The notes beneath the pieces were generated by a model. The model was not told where the DNA came from. It did not search any database and saw nothing but the letters and a program-made list of their open reading frames with translations. This document shows, piece by piece, positions 16,920-26,662 of a DNA stretch of 48,287 bases (its first letter is position 1; the number at the start of each line of letters is the position of its first letter). Position numbers and translations under genes: made by a program. This DNA is from Ruminococcus sp. (GTDB lineage: Bacteria > Bacillota_A > Clostridia > Oscillospirales > Acutalibacteraceae). The stretch is taken from NCBI GenBank assembly GCA_017481395.1, contig JAFUPE010000059.1:1-48287 (forward strand). Direction: 5' to 3'.

Positions 16920-16948
16920 ATATTATCAACTCATAAATAATATGTCAA
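16920..16948 (-). promoter_or_regulatory. Sigma-A promoter of the lipoprotein gene
   Basis: On the minus strand TTGACA (16948-16943) and TAATAT (16925-16920) are 17 bp apart. Confidence 0.85.
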
Positions 16949-16994
16949 TTAACGGTTTTCATAAATATTGTTATTTTAGTTTGTTAATATCAGC

Positions 16995-17029
16995 AAAAAA
17001 GGCTTTCCTCAATCCTTGAAGAAAGCCTT
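16995..17029 (-). terminator. Terminator of the gltX operon
   Basis: The stem (16999-17007 / 17021-17029, extended by TCAA/TTGA with one mismatch) is followed on the minus strand by TTTTTT. It lies just after the DUF308 gene, the last of the operon. Confidence 0.85.
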
Positions 17030-17037
17030 AATACATA

Positions 17038-17577
17038 TTATCCTCTTGATGTTTGTTTTGCAAAGCACCTGAATATTACAATTATCGCCGAGGTAATCAG
17101 CAGGAATGACACTCCGTACTGAGAAAATGGGATAAGCTCGTAAAGGAGACGAACAAAAAGAGTCATACCCGAGAGCACACCTATGTAGCCTGTAATTTTC
17201 ATCAGAATTTTGCCTGCACTTGCTTTGCCAAGCCTGCCTGCTCTGCTTACCTGCGAAACACCCAGCATCATCAGCCAGATGCCCAGAATGTAAATAAGGT
17301 CAACCATAAAAAGGCTTGCGTCAACATACCAGAATACGCAGGCTAAACCGCAGATAAAAGAGATTATGCCGTCAAACAAAAGCCAGCCGCTTCCTGCAGA
17401 CTTAAGGCCTGCGGTAAAGGCGGCAAGCACGCTTATAACGCCGAAGATTATAAGAGCAATGCCCGAAACGGTGATTTTGTCCATAACGGATGCGAGGTTT
17501 GTAATAACTCCCCATAAAGCCGCCAGAGCAAGAAACACCGCAGAAATTATCCAGAATATATTAAGAGTTTTTTTCAT
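17038..17577 (-). CDS. DUF308/HdeD-like membrane protein
   Basis: This 179-residue protein has six hydrophobic segments in pairs, the layout of DUF308 (HdeD-like) membrane proteins. HdeD is linked to acid resistance in E. coli, but the function in Clostridia is unknown. ATG 17577, 1 nt after the preceding stop and with AGGAAG upstream, is preferred over a longer in-frame start inside the cohesin gene. It ends the operon that begins with gltX. Confidence 0.75.
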   Translation of the reverse strand: MKKTLNIFWIISAVFLALAALWGVITNLASVMDKITVSGIALIIFGVISVLAAFTAGLKSAGSGWLLFDGIISFICGLACVFWYVDASLFMVDLIYILGIWLMMLGVSQVSRAGRLGKASAGKILMKITGYIGVLSGMTLFVRLLYELIPFSQYGVSFLLITSAIIVIFRCFAKQTSRG

Positions 17578-17578
17578 A

Positions 17579-18268
17579 TCAATTCTTCCTGCCATATTTA
17601 TTTTTATTAGTATTTTTGCCGAGAAAGAACGCCGCACCTGCCACAGCAAACATTACTAAAGCAAACAAGATTACGCCTGTAACAAGGCTAATGTCAGCCT
17701 CGTTTTCAGCCTTTACTTCAATGCTTTCGTTTGCATTTTGTGCGGTAGGCTTTGTAACGGAATCTGAGTTGTATCCTTGGGTAAAGTCAGCCTTTGTGTC
17801 TTTAGTTTTATCATCCTCAGCAGCTTTTGACAAAACCGTTATATTTGTATCCTTTTTGACGCTTGCAGAAAGGTCAGCGGCGTTTTTGTCGATTACCTGC
17901 TCAAGGCTTAAGGTTATCTGCGTGCTTTGCGTTTTAGCCTTAAAAGTAAGGGCTATAAGCTCACCCTTGGTACCTCCTTCGCAGAGATATGCAAGGCGTA
18001 CACTGCCTTTTTCGCTGCTGTTTACGCTGATTTCGGCAGTGTCCCACAAGGTTTTTGCCTCCTTAAACTCAAGTGCGTTTTCGTCAAAACTGAGGGTTGC
18101 CACAAAGGCCGCAACCTCTGAGTCAGTCGAAAGTGTGGTTTCAAAAAGTCTGTTTTTCTCGGTATTTGCATCAGCAAGAGAAAAGCATACCTCATTTGCC
18201 GCCAAAGCGTTCATCGGCATGCAGAAAATTAAAAGAAAAAGCGAGAAGCAAAGTACCTTTTTAAACAT
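17579..18268 (-). CDS. Membrane-anchored cohesin-domain protein
   Basis: The 229-residue protein has a signal peptide (about 1-24, ending ALAA), a cohesin-like domain (about 25-150; VAAFVATLSFDENALEFKEA and GELIALTFKAK match the family pattern), a Lys/Asp/Thr-rich linker, and a C-terminal membrane helix (about 195-217) with a basic tail. Cohesins bind dockerins and hold enzymes on scaffolds or cell surfaces. Only one cohesin is present, so it would act as a single-site anchor. ATG 18268 overlaps the SDR stop by 8 nt, and only a weak GGCGG precedes it, so translation is probably coupled. No dockerin is visible in the window. Confidence 0.78.
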   Translation of the reverse strand: MFKKVLCFSLFLLIFCMPMNALAANEVCFSLADANTEKNRLFETTLSTDSEVAAFVATLSFDENALEFKEAKTLWDTAEISVNSSEKGSVRLAYLCEGGTKGELIALTFKAKTQSTQITLSLEQVIDKNAADLSASVKKDTNITVLSKAAEDDKTKDTKADFTQGYNSDSVTKPTAQNANESIEVKAENEADISLVTGVILFALVMFAVAGAAFFLGKNTNKNKYGRKN

Positions 18269-18992
18269 ACATTCCGCCGTTAACACCAAGCACCTGACCT
18301 GTAACAAAGCCTGAGTTTGTAGCAAGATAAAAAACCGCATCGGCTACATCCTTAGGAGTACCCAGCCTCATAACAGGTGTTTCCTCGGTAAGAGCTTTTA
18401 AGTCTTCTTCTGTAAAGGAGCTGAGCATATCGGTCTTTATAACACCGGGACAAACACAATTTACCATAATACCTGAGGGTGCAAGCTCTTTTGCAAGAGC
18501 CTTTGTAAGCCCGATAACCCCTGCTTTGGCGGCACTGTAATGTACCTCGCAGGAGCCGCCTGTCTCGCCCCATATAGAGCTTATATTTACGATACTGCCG
18601 CTTTTTTTGCTGACCATAAATGGCACAGTTTCACGGCAAAGGTAAAACACGGAACTGAGGTTTGTGTTAATCATATTCTGCCAGTCGGCATCTGTTATGT
18701 CGGTAAAAAGCTTTTGCTGAGCAATGCCTGCGTTGTTAACAAGAATGTCAATGTCTCCAAAAGCGGTAACCGCTTCAGTAATAAGCTTTTTAGCTCCCTC
18801 GGGGGTGGAAACGTCAGCCTTAATACACACAGCCTCGGTGGGGTAGGTGTCGTTTAAAATCTGACACAGAGCTCTTGCACGTTCTTCGCTTTTGTTGTAA
18901 TTTATAACGACGCGGTAGCCTGCCTTGGCAAAGGCTACGGCAATCGCCGCACCGATACCTTTTGCGGCACCTGTAATAACTGCTGTTTTCAT
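18261..18992 (-). CDS. Short-chain dehydrogenase, FabG-like
   Basis: The 243-residue SDR has the NAD(P) motif TGAAKGIG, the NNAG motif, the catalytic Ser (ISSIWGE), YSAAK (Tyr and Lys), and the C-terminal VNGGMYV. It resembles 3-oxoacyl-ACP reductase (FabG) in length and motifs, but it is not in a fab cluster, so the substrate is uncertain. ATG 18992 lies 1 nt after the glnS stop, which decides it over the longer start at 19028. Its end overlaps the cohesin gene by 8 nt. Confidence 0.85.
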   Translation of the reverse strand: MKTAVITGAAKGIGAAIAVAFAKAGYRVVINYNKSEERARALCQILNDTYPTEAVCIKADVSTPEGAKKLITEAVTAFGDIDILVNNAGIAQQKLFTDITDADWQNMINTNLSSVFYLCRETVPFMVSKKSGSIVNISSIWGETGGSCEVHYSAAKAGVIGLTKALAKELAPSGIMVNCVCPGVIKTDMLSSFTEEDLKALTEETPVMRLGTPKDVADAVFYLATNSGFVTGQVLGVNGGMYV

Positions 18993-18993
18993 A

Positions 18994-20694
18994 TTACTTC
19001 TTCTTAAATCCGTCTTTAAGGGACACACTGCGGTTAAAGATAAGCTTGTCGGCTGTAGAGTCCTTGTCTACGCAGAAGTAACCAAGACGCATAAACTGGA
19101 AGGAGTCCCCAAGCTTAGCTTTGCCTAAGGATTTCTCGAGCTTTGCATTTTCTACAACCTCAAGTGAGTCGGGGTTGAGGTAATCGAGGAAGTTTTTGTC
19201 GCCTGTATCGGGGTCGGCAACTGTAAAAAGATTGGAGTAAAGTCTTACCTCGGCATTTTCGCAGTTATTTGCATCTACCCAATGGATAGTACCGCGGATT
19301 TTTCTGCCGTCGGGAGCGTTACCGCCTTTTGTTTCCGGGTCGTAAGTGGCGTAAACCTCAACAACGTTGCCCTCTGCGTCCTTTTTGCAACCTGTGCACT
19401 TAACAATGTAAGTGGATTTTAAGCGAACCTCGTTGCCGGGGTAAAGACGCTGATAGCCCTTGATAGGCTCTTCCATAAAGTCGTCAGCCTCAATGTAGCA
19501 CTCTCTGGAGAATGTAATTACTCGGCTGCCGTCCTCGGGGCGGTTGGGGTTATTTTCAACCTCGAATTCTTCGGTTAAGCCTTCGGGGTAGTTCTCGATA
19601 ACAAGCTTTACAGGGCGTACAACTGCCATAGCACGCTGTGCGGTTTCGTTTAAATCTTCTCTTAAGCAGTGCTCAAGGAAAGCGTACTCGACAATAGAGT
19701 TAACCTTTGAAACACCGTTTCTTTCGGTAAAGTTGCGGATAGAACGGGGTGTGTAGCCTCTTCTTCTTAAACCGCAGAGTGTAGGCATACGGGGGTCGTC
19801 CCAGCCACGAACGTAGCCTTCTTCTACCAAAGCTCTGAGTTTTCTTTTTGACATAACGGTGTTGTTGATGCCAAGCCTTGCGAACTCAATCTGACGGGGC
19901 TTTGCAGGAACAGAAACGTTATTGATAACCCAATCGTAAAGGGGTCTGTGGTCTTCAAATTCAAGAGAGCAAAGGCTGTGAGTGATGCCTTCCATTGCGT
20001 CCTCGATGGGATGAGCAAAGTCGTACATGGGATAGATGCACCACTTTGTGCCCTGACGATGGTGGGGCAGACGGTTAATTCGGTAAATTACGGGGTCACG
20101 CATATTGAAGTTGCCGGATGCAAGGTCAATCTTTGCACGAAGTGTCATAGAGCCGTCCTCAAACTCGCCTGCACGCATTCTTTTGAAAAGGTCGAGGCTT
20201 TCCTCTATGGGCCTGTCGCGGAAAGGACTTTTTGCAGGGGTGGAAAGGTCGCCTCTGTACTCTCTCATCTGCTCTGCGTTAAGCTCGCATACGTAGGCAA
20301 GACCTTTTTCGATAAGCTCTAAAGCGAACTTGTACATATCCTCAAAGTAGTCGGAAGCATAGTAAAAGCGGTCGTCCCAGTCGTAGCCAAGCCACTTGAT
20401 GTCTTCCTGAATAGCTTCAACGTACTCTACGTCTTCTTTGGTGGGGTTGGTGTCGTCCATTCTAAGGTTGCAAAGACCGCCGTACTTTTCGGCTGTGCCG
20501 AAGTCGATGCAGATAGCCTTTGCGTGACCAATGTGAAGATAGCCGTTAGGCTCGGGTGGAAAACGTGTATGAACCTTTTTACCCTCGTATCTGCCGCCCT
20601 CGGCAATGTCTTCGTCTATAAAATCGTGAATAAAGTTAGATGCCATAACCTCGGCATTTTCCTCGCTATTTAAAACTTTTTTATCTTCTGCCAT
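18994..20694 (-). CDS. glnS: Glutaminyl-tRNA synthetase
   Basis: The 566-residue class I synthetase attaches Gln to tRNA-Gln. Motifs are [15 protein letters not shown] (HIGH) and VMSKRKL (KMSKS), with the GlnRS-specific anticodon-binding barrel at the C-terminus. Many Firmicutes lack GlnRS and make Gln-tRNA by amidation (GatCAB). ATG 20694 has GAGGAG upstream and is preferred to the longer start. It follows gltX by 16 nt in the same operon. The pair suggests that GltX here may be the discriminating type, which cannot be read from sequence alone. Confidence 0.95.
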   Translation of the reverse strand: MAEDKKVLNSEENAEVMASNFIHDFIDEDIAEGGRYEGKKVHTRFPPEPNGYLHIGHAKAICIDFGTAEKYGGLCNLRMDDTNPTKEDVEYVEAIQEDIKWLGYDWDDRFYYASDYFEDMYKFALELIEKGLAYVCELNAEQMREYRGDLSTPAKSPFRDRPIEESLDLFKRMRAGEFEDGSMTLRAKIDLASGNFNMRDPVIYRINRLPHHRQGTKWCIYPMYDFAHPIEDAMEGITHSLCSLEFEDHRPLYDWVINNVSVPAKPRQIEFARLGINNTVMSKRKLRALVEEGYVRGWDDPRMPTLCGLRRRGYTPRSIRNFTERNGVSKVNSIVEYAFLEHCLREDLNETAQRAMAVVRPVKLVIENYPEGLTEEFEVENNPNRPEDGSRVITFSRECYIEADDFMEEPIKGYQRLYPGNEVRLKSTYIVKCTGCKKDAEGNVVEVYATYDPETKGGNAPDGRKIRGTIHWVDANNCENAEVRLYSNLFTVADPDTGDKNFLDYLNPDSLEVVENAKLEKSLGKAKLGDSFQFMRLGYFCVDKDSTADKLIFNRSVSLKDGFKKK

Positions 20695-20710
20695 AATAAT
20701 ATATCTCCTC

Positions 20711-22156
20711 TCAGGAAAGCTTAGCAAGACCAACGTTAAGTCTTCTTAAGGTCTCGTCTTTTCCTAAAATATCAAGAATTTCAACTGCACCGCCGGGGGT
20801 TACTGTCTGACCTGAAGCCGCAATTCGTGCAGGCCACATTACAGTGCCGTTTTTAAGCTCAAGCTCGGTAGCAAGATTAATTAAAAGCTCTTTGATAGCT
20901 TCTGAATTCCAGTCAGAGAGTGCCTCTAAACGCTCTGTAACTGTCTTTAAAATTGCGGGGGAGTTCTCTAAATTTGTCTTGCTCTTTTTATTTACAAAAA
21001 GCTCTTTGTCGTAGTCGGGAAGCTCTTTGAAGAATTTAATCATTTGGGGAATGTCTGTAAGCTGAATGGTACGAGCCTTTAAGATAGCTGTAAGTTTGGC
21101 ACCGTCATAAGGAGTATCACCGAAAACAGAGTCGTAGTAAGGCTTTGCAACTTCTGTAAACTCTTCGTCTGACATAGCTCTTAAATATTCGGCATTGAAC
21201 CACTGGAGCTTTTGATAGTCAAAAACTGCGGGGGATTTGCTGATGTTCTCAACACAGAACTCTTTTTCAAGCTGAGCCAGAGTGAAAATTTCCTCGTTAC
21301 CCTTGGGGCACCAGCCTAAAAGGGCGATGTAGTTGATGATAACCTCAGGCAGGTAACCTTCCTTAATTAAATCCTCAAAGCCTGTGGAGCCGTGACGTTT
21401 TGAAAGCTTTGACACGTTGCCCTCGGCATCTTTACCCATAATAAGGGGCAGGTGAACATAGGTGGGAATCTCCCAGCCGAAAGCATCGTAAAGAAGGTTG
21501 TATTTAGGTGTAGAGCTTAAATACTCGCAACCTCTTACAACATGGGTAATGCCCATTGTGTGGTCGTCGATAACGTTTGCAAAGTTATATGTGGGGAAGC
21601 CGTCGGACTTAATAAGAATCTGGTCCTGAAGTTCTGAGTTTTCAACTGTAATCTCACCAAAGACTGCATCAACAAAGGTGGTTGAGCCTTCTAAGGGCAT
21701 TTTCTGACGAATAACGTAGGGTACACCCTCTGCTAAGAGTCTGTCTATTTCATCCTGAGGTAAATCGCGGCAATGTCTGTCGTAACCGCCAAACTCACTG
21801 TCCTGCTGAATGCTTTCAAGTCTTTCTTTAGTGCAGAAGCAACGGTAAGCCTTACCCTCAGCTATAAGTTGCTCGGCAAAGGGTAAGTACATATCCTTAC
21901 GCTCGGACTGAACATAGGGACCAAAATCACCGCCGATATCGGGACCTTCGTCGTGCTTAAGACCTGCAATTTTAAGAGTATTGTAAATAACGTCAACTGC
22001 ACCCTCAACGTAGCGTTCCTGGTCAGTGTCTTCGATTCTGAGGACGAAGCTGCCGCCTTGATTTTTGGCGATAAGATACTCGTAAAGAGCAGTTCGAAGA
22101 TTACCAACATGCATAAAGCCTGTGGGGCTTGGGGCGTATCGTGTACGTACTTTCAT
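20711..22156 (-). CDS. gltX: Glutamyl-tRNA synthetase
   Basis: The 481-residue class I synthetase attaches Glu to tRNA-Glu. It has [21 protein letters not shown] (HVGN as HIGH variant) and KLSKRHG (KMSKS), with a helical C-terminal anticodon domain. Length is normal. GAAAGGA upstream supports ATG 22156. It is the first gene of the operon gltX-glnS-SDR-cohesin-DUF308. Confidence 0.95.
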   Translation of the reverse strand: MKVRTRYAPSPTGFMHVGNLRTALYEYLIAKNQGGSFVLRIEDTDQERYVEGAVDVIYNTLKIAGLKHDEGPDIGGDFGPYVQSERKDMYLPFAEQLIAEGKAYRCFCTKERLESIQQDSEFGGYDRHCRDLPQDEIDRLLAEGVPYVIRQKMPLEGSTTFVDAVFGEITVENSELQDQILIKSDGFPTYNFANVIDDHTMGITHVVRGCEYLSSTPKYNLLYDAFGWEIPTYVHLPLIMGKDAEGNVSKLSKRHGSTGFEDLIKEGYLPEVIINYIALLGWCPKGNEEIFTLAQLEKEFCVENISKSPAVFDYQKLQWFNAEYLRAMSDEEFTEVAKPYYDSVFGDTPYDGAKLTAILKARTIQLTDIPQMIKFFKELPDYDKELFVNKKSKTNLENSPAILKTVTERLEALSDWNSEAIKELLINLATELELKNGTVMWPARIAASGQTVTPGGAVEILDILGKDETLRRLNVGLAKLS

Positions 22157-22212
22157 ATTGTCAAATCCTTTCGGAATAAATTCCTTGCTAAATAAAAATA
22201 AATATTCAGTTT

Positions 22213-22241
22213 ATTTTATCACAAAAATTCAGATTTTACAA
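22213..22241 (-). promoter_or_regulatory. Sigma-A promoter of the gltX operon
   Basis: On the minus strand TTGTAA (22241-22236) and TAAAAT (22218-22213) are 17 bp apart, with TGA directly before the -10. No T-box leader is visible. Confidence 0.7.
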
Positions 22242-22286
22242 TTATTTACACAAATATTTTCTCCCGATTTTCTAAGTTTTTGCAAT

Positions 22287-22320
22287 AAAAAATTCCCGAA
22301 CACAGTATACGTGTTCGGGA
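22287..22320 (-). terminator. Terminator of the zinc-ribbon/lipoprotein pair
   Basis: A 10-bp perfect stem (22294-22303 / 22311-22320) is followed on the minus strand by AATTTTTTATTG. Confidence 0.88.
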
Positions 22321-22340
22321 GAGTCTTAATCGACTAAATC

Positions 22341-22490
22341 TTATCCGCCAATTTGATCTGAATAAAGAAAATTTCCGTCCTTTGCCCAATCTGGCAGATC
22401 ATTAGGAGTAACAGGTTTTTGCTTGTTACATGCAGACAACATAAAAAGTATCGTTAAAAGAGTTAGTGTTAAAATTAATATTTTTTTCAT
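22341..22490 (-). CDS. Very small lipoprotein
   Basis: This 49-residue protein starts MKKILILTLTL and has a lipobox (LSAC), so the mature part is only about 27 residues (ending in DGNFLYSDQIGG). GAAAGGA lies upstream. The ATG overlaps the stop codon of the zinc-ribbon gene by 1 nt (TAATG), so the two are translationally coupled. The mature peptide matches no family I know. It belongs to the unit controlled from the XRE operator region. Confidence 0.7.
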   Translation of the reverse strand: MKKILILTLTLLTILFMLSACNKQKPVTPNDLPDWAKDGNFLYSDQIGG

Positions 22491-23035
22491 TAAGGTTTCC
22501 TTTCTCCACATTTGCAAGTGGTAATGTAATAATCGTTGGATTTTCCGCAATTAGGACACTCCCAATATCTCTCGCCAACATAATGCGGAGCTTTATTTTT
22601 GGAATCAGTTTTATTAGTTGGGTTTGCGTTGGTTATGTTTTCGCCCCGTAAATATTTTTCGTACAAGTCTCTAAATTGATTGTTTTTATGCATTAAGTAT
22701 GCTCCGATAAGGATAAAAATCAGAAAGCATACTACTGCGAAAGTCAATAGCGGAGCACTTTCGGAAAATCCACTTTTGTTCATTTTTAGTGCACCGCATA
22801 AACCTAAAACAAGACTAAGAATGAGGAAAATAAATTTGAATGTTTGCCCTGCTGTATAACCTCCATCCTTCTGCTCTAACTCTCTAATATATTCTTCTTT
22901 GGATTTTTTGGGTTGTTCTTTAATGGGTGTTGTTGTGTTATTTTGCATAATCGTAGTTGTAACGAATTTGCATCCGCACTCGTTGCAAAATTTTGCACTA
23001 TCATTATTTTTAGCACCGCAATTTGGACAGTACAT
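22490..23035 (-). CDS. Double zinc-ribbon membrane protein
   Basis: The 181-residue protein begins with a zinc ribbon (MYCPNCGAKNNDSAKFCNECG), continues with a charged linker and two membrane helices (about 67-83 and 95-117), and ends with a second Cys cluster (CPNCGKSNDYYITTCKCG). Both Cys-rich ends would be on the same, probably cytoplasmic, side. AAAGGAGG upstream fixes the start at 23035; the longer in-frame start lies within the promoter. It is transcribed divergently from the XRE gene across two matching operators. Function is unknown; a stress or redox sensing role would be a guess. Confidence 0.75.
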   Translation of the reverse strand: MYCPNCGAKNNDSAKFCNECGCKFVTTTIMQNNTTTPIKEQPKKSKEEYIRELEQKDGGYTAGQTFKFIFLILSLVLGLCGALKMNKSGFSESAPLLTFAVVCFLIFILIGAYLMHKNNQFRDLYEKYLRGENITNANPTNKTDSKNKAPHYVGERYWECPNCGKSNDYYITTCKCGERKP

Positions 23036-23065
23036 ATTTAATCCTCCTTTGAATATTATATTTAC

Positions 23066-23094
23066 ATAATACTCAAAGATTGAGTAAATGTCAA
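23066..23094 (-). promoter_or_regulatory. Sigma-A promoter of the zinc-ribbon/lipoprotein pair
   Basis: On the minus strand a perfect TTGACA (23094-23089) and TATTAT (23071-23066) are 17 bp apart. The operator at 23071-23085 fills the spacer. Confidence 0.85.
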
Positions 23095-23110
23095 TACTCA
23101 ATGTATGAGT
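23071..23110. promoter_or_regulatory. Twin operators ACTCA-N5-TGAGT, probably for the XRE repressor
   Basis: Two palindromes with identical half-sites occur in the divergent region: ACTCAAAGATTGAGT (23071-23085) and ACTCAATGTATGAGT (23096-23110), with centres 25 bp apart. The first sits between the -35 and -10 of the minus-strand promoter. The second flanks its -35 and overlaps the likely plus-strand promoter region. This is the arrangement expected for a small XRE repressor controlling itself and its neighbour. Confidence 0.75.
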
Positions 23111-23149
23111 ATGTTACTATTTTTTCAGTAACTTTAAAGGAATGATAGT

Positions 23150-23377
23150 ATGGATTATCGTTTGCGGCTTAAGGCTGTCCGAGAGGACAGGGATTTGACA
23201 CAAGCTCAAATAGGGGCTGTGCTACAAAAATCTCAGCAGGGGTATAACCATATTGAAGCAGGACGAGCCGAGCTTAAAATAGACGACTTAAAAAGATTAT
23301 GTGAGTTTTACAATTTGTCAGCAGACTACCTTATAGGACTTACAGATGAAATAAGCGAAAACAAAACCGAGGGCTGA
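23150..23377 (+). CDS. XRE-family transcriptional repressor
   Basis: The 75-residue protein is essentially one helix-turn-helix domain (residues about 5-62; LTQAQIGAVLQKSQQGYNHIEAGRAELKIDDL). The recognition helix is around SQQGYNHIE. It has no oligomerisation or peptidase domain. AAAGGA upstream supports the ATG. The divergent gene pair and the two ACTCA-N5-TGAGT palindromes between them make this the likely repressor of both. The signal that relieves repression is unknown. Confidence 0.88.
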   Translation: MDYRLRLKAVREDRDLTQAQIGAVLQKSQQGYNHIEAGRAELKIDDLKRLCEFYNLSADYLIGLTDEISENKTEG

Positions 23378-23415
23378 ACATTTTTTTGAGTGTTCAGTCC
23401 TCGGTGCGTTTTTGA
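23367..23415 (+). terminator. Terminator of the XRE gene
   Basis: A 14-bp stem with one G-U pair (23367-23380 / 23391-23404) overlaps the end of the gene and is followed by TGCGTTTTT. Confidence 0.75.
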
Positions 23416-23505
23416 TGAAGTTTGCCTTACGGCAAATGAAGTACGACTCTAAAGGCGTATAAAGTAACACTTCGTGTTATGAAGTATTTGCTTCGCAAAT
23501 ATTAC
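23414..23505 (+). repeat. Hairpin array with ATGAAGT linkers (array 2)
   Basis: Perfect hairpins TTTGCCTTACGGCAAA (23421-23436), AACACTTCGTGTT and ATTTGCTTCGCAAAT (about 23486-23500) are joined by ATGAAGT linkers. The last unit has the same flanks as a unit of array 1 (GAAGT before, ATTA after), while its loop differs. The left end, GATGAAGTTTGCC, is nearly the same as the inner end of R1 repeat copies. Confidence 0.75.
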
Positions 23506-23534
23506 GGTGAATAGCGAATAGTTTGCAGTTTATT

Positions 23535-23604
23535 CCCACCGTTGATGAAAGGTTACCTGTAAATTATTTTTCCCAAAGGTGGAAATGCCCACCGTGGCTA
23601 ACGG
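23535..23604 (-). repeat. R1 dispersed repeat, copy a (3' of secA)
   Basis: On the minus strand this ~70-bp element begins with CCGTTAGCC directly after the secA stop codon and ends with ATCAACGGTGGG. It contains the hairpin GGTGG-GCATTT-CCACC. No separate secA terminator is visible, so the element may shape the secA mRNA 3' end. Confidence 0.75.
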
Positions 23605-26469
23605 TTAGTCTTCCTTACCGCAGCACTTTTTGTACTTCTTACCGCTTCCGCAGGGGCAGGGGTCGTTTCTGCCTACCTTTTTGCCTTTTACTACTGTGCG
23701 GTTGGTAGAAAGGGTGCCGTCGCCTGCAAACTCGGTGGGCTTTGCAACTTGCTCACGCTTGATTGCGAAGGTTACGGGGTTAACCTTAGGTGCGTCCTCT
23801 TTATTAAGATTGACCTGATGTGCTGCCGCCGCGGCTTTTTCAGCCTCGGCACGAAGCCTTGCCATTTCTTCCTGCTTTTTCTGGATTTCGCGTACCTTTT
23901 TAGGGGCGACAATCATAAGCTTAACGGTATCTTGGCGTATTGACTCAATCATTTGGTCAAACATATCGAAGCCTTCAAGCCTGAATTCAACAACAGGGTC
24001 TTTCTGAGCATAGGCACGCATACGGATACCCTGCTTTAATTCTTCCATGTTGTCGATGTGGTCCATCCAGTAGGTGTCAACGGATTTAAGCAGGTACACA
24101 CGCTCCATCTCACGCATGGTTTCTTCGGCTACAAGCTCTTCGTTTTCCTTGTAAAGAGTCTTTGCTCTGTTAAGAAGAAGCTCGGTAACCTCAGCTTTTC
24201 TCATAGACTTAACGTCGCCTCCGAAAAATTCGGGAGTACCCTCTTCGGTAACAAGCCAGCCGTTGTAGTATTCCTTAAGACCTACAACGTTCCAATCCTT
24301 AGGCTCGCCTACAAGATATGTGTCTACCATGTCGGTAACGGTTTGCTCGACCATTTTCATAATGGTGTCGTGGATGTCTTCGCCTTCTAAAACCTGATTA
24401 CGCTGGCCATAGATAATTTCTCTCTGGCGGTTCATAACGTCGTCATACTGCAGTACGTTTTTACGGATGCCGAAGTTACGCTGCTCAACCTTTTGCTGTG
24501 AACTTTCAATGATGTTTGAAATCATCTTATTTTCGATAGGCATATTTTCGTCAACGTTAAGGCGGGTCATCATCATTTTCATTCTGTCGCCGCCGAAAAT
24601 ACGCATAAGGTCATCTTCGGTAGAAAGGAAGAAACGGCTCTTACCCGGGTCGCCCTGACGGCCTGAACGGCCTCTGAGCTGGTTGTCGATTCTTCGGGAT
24701 TCGTGGCGTTCTGTGCCTATAATGTAAAGACCGCCTGCGGCCCTTACCTTTTCTGCTTCATCTTTGATTTCTTCTTTAAACTGAGCGTTAAGCTCTGAGA
24801 AGGTTTTTCTTGCCTCTAAGATTTCTTCGTCATTGGTGTCGCCAAAGCCCGTAGCCTCAGCTAAAAGCTCATCGGTAAAGCCCATTTTACGCATTTTGTT
24901 TTTTGCCATAAATTCGGCATTACCGCCAAGCATAATGTCGGTGCCTCGGCCTGCCATGTTGGTAGCAATGGTAACGGCACCAAACTTACCTGCCTGAGCA
25001 ACGATTTCGGCTTCCTTTTCGTGGTGCTTTGCGTTAAGCACGTTGTGCTCAATGCCGCGTTTTTTAAGAAGCTTACTGAGAAGCTCGGATTTCTCAATAG
25101 AAATTGTACCTACAAGCACAGGCTGACCTTTTTCGTGGCACTCAATAATTGTGTCGATAACGGCGTTGTATTTTGCCTGTTCGTTTAAGTAAATAGCGTC
25201 ATTTTCGTCAATTCTTGCCAAGGGCTTGTTGGTGGGAATTTCGACAACGTCAAGCTCGTAAATTTCTTTAAACTCCTGCTCCTCGGTCATGGCTGTACCT
25301 GTCATACCCGAAAGCTTTTCGTAAAGACGGAAGTAGTTCTGGAAAGTAATGGTTGCAAGGGTTTTGCTTTCATTCTGGATTTTAACGCCTTCCTTAGCTT
25401 CAATTGCCTGATGTAAGCCTTCGTTGTAACGTCTGCCGTACATAAGACGGCCTGTAAACTCGTCAACAATAACGATTTCGCCGTCTTTGTTAACGTAGTC
25501 AATGTCAAGATGCATAATGCCATGGGCACGTATTGCCTGATTGATGTGGTGTTGTAAAGTAAGGTTTTCGGGGTCGGTAAGGTTATCTAAACCAAAGTAG
25601 CTTTCTGCCTTTTTAACACCAACCTGAGTTAAGGTACAGGTCTTTGCCTTTTCGTCTACAAAGTAGTCGATGCCCTGCTCCTCGAAGAATTCTTCCATAT
25701 TTTCTTTATTGTCAACCTCGGTGAAAACATGCTTTTTAAGACGTTTTGCAAAGGAGTCGGCTTTTTGATAAAGGTCGGTGGATTTGTCGCCCTTGCCCGA
25801 AATAATAAGGGGAGTACGGGCTTCGTCAATGAGGATAGAGTCAACCTCGTCAACGATTGCGAAAACGTGCTTACGCTGAACGCGGTGCTCTTTGTATACC
25901 ACCATATTGTCACGAAGATAGTCAAAGCCAAGCTCATTGTTTGTGCCGTATGTAATGTCAGCTTCGTATTGCTTCTTTCTTAAATCGTTAGGCATATCGT
26001 GGATAATAAGACCTACAGTAAGGCCTAAAAAGCGGTATAGCTTGCCCATCCACTCAGAGTCACGCTTTGCAAGGTAGTCGTTGACTGTAACAATGTGAAC
26101 GCCCTTGCCGGTTAAGCCGTTCAAGTAAGCAGGTAAGGTAGCAACCAATGTTTTACCTTCACCTGTACGCATCTCGGCAATTCTGCCCTGATGAAGAATA
26201 ATACCGCCAATAATCTGAACGGGGAAATGCTTCATACCAAGTACACGCCATGAAGCCTCGCGGCAAACCGCAAAAGCCTCGGGGAGCAAATCATCTAACG
26301 TCTCGCCTTTTTCAAGTCTTTCTCTGAAAAGTACTGTCTGATTCTTAAGCTCGGCGTCGGTCATTTTTTCGTAGGTAGGTTCAAGTGCCAGAACCTTGTC
26401 GCAAAGAGGCTTTACTCTTTTAAGCTCCTTTTTGCTGTAGTCGCCGAAGAGGGTTTTTAAAAGTCCCAT
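23605..26469 (-). CDS. secA: Preprotein translocase ATPase SecA
   Basis: The 954-residue motor ATPase drives protein export through SecYEG. It has the N-terminal DEAD-like ATPase ([20 protein letters not shown], Walker A near residue 100; [20 protein letters not shown], Walker B), the preprotein cross-linking region, the second nucleotide domain ([31 protein letters not shown]), and the C-terminal zinc motif [13 protein letters not shown]. Length is slightly above the usual 840-900 residues, within the family range. AGGAAGAG precedes ATG 26469. It is a single gene with R1 repeats on both sides in opposite orientation. An extended -10 (TGATATACT on the minus strand near 26532-26540) is the likely promoter. 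Confidence 0.97.
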   Translation of the reverse strand: MGLLKTLFGDYSKKELKRVKPLCDKVLALEPTYEKMTDAELKNQTVLFRERLEKGETLDDLLPEAFAVCREASWRVLGMKHFPVQIIGGIILHQGRIAEMRTGEGKTLVATLPAYLNGLTGKGVHIVTVNDYLAKRDSEWMGKLYRFLGLTVGLIIHDMPNDLRKKQYEADITYGTNNELGFDYLRDNMVVYKEHRVQRKHVFAIVDEVDSILIDEARTPLIISGKGDKSTDLYQKADSFAKRLKKHVFTEVDNKENMEEFFEEQGIDYFVDEKAKTCTLTQVGVKKAESYFGLDNLTDPENLTLQHHINQAIRAHGIMHLDIDYVNKDGEIVIVDEFTGRLMYGRRYNEGLHQAIEAKEGVKIQNESKTLATITFQNYFRLYEKLSGMTGTAMTEEQEFKEIYELDVVEIPTNKPLARIDENDAIYLNEQAKYNAVIDTIIECHEKGQPVLVGTISIEKSELLSKLLKKRGIEHNVLNAKHHEKEAEIVAQAGKFGAVTIATNMAGRGTDIMLGGNAEFMAKNKMRKMGFTDELLAEATGFGDTNDEEILEARKTFSELNAQFKEEIKDEAEKVRAAGGLYIIGTERHESRRIDNQLRGRSGRQGDPGKSRFFLSTEDDLMRIFGGDRMKMMMTRLNVDENMPIENKMISNIIESSQQKVEQRNFGIRKNVLQYDDVMNRQREIIYGQRNQVLEGEDIHDTIMKMVEQTVTDMVDTYLVGEPKDWNVVGLKEYYNGWLVTEEGTPEFFGGDVKSMRKAEVTELLLNRAKTLYKENEELVAEETMREMERVYLLKSVDTYWMDHIDNMEELKQGIRMRAYAQKDPVVEFRLEGFDMFDQMIESIRQDTVKLMIVAPKKVREIQKKQEEMARLRAEAEKAAAAAHQVNLNKEDAPKVNPVTFAIKREQVAKPTEFAGDGTLSTNRTVVKGKKVGRNDPCPCGSGKKYKKCCGKED

Positions 26470-26592
26470 ATAACTCTTCCTTTCATATCTATCAAATTAC
26501 ATATTAAGCCATTTTAATATATTTAAATAAGTATATCATAGTTCGTACTAAAAATAAAGAAGAATTTAAGATATACTGTAAAGTTTTTATGA

Positions 26593-26661
26593 CCGTTAGC
26601 CACGGTAGGCGATTCCGCCTTTGTAAAGGTCAACTACAGAGGAAAACCTAATCAACGGCGG
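26593..26661 (+). repeat. R1 dispersed repeat, copy b
   Basis: This plus-strand copy begins CCGTTAGCCACGG and ends ATCAACGGCGG (69 bp), with an AGGC-GATTCC-GCCT hairpin. It lies between the secA start and the Fic terminator. It is the one copy not abutting a stop codon in sense orientation. Confidence 0.72.
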
Positions 26662-26662
26662 A

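Noticed and set aside
22157..22212. T-box leader before gltX
   Set aside because: The leader from the visible promoter is about 50 nt with no T-box sequence or terminator stem.
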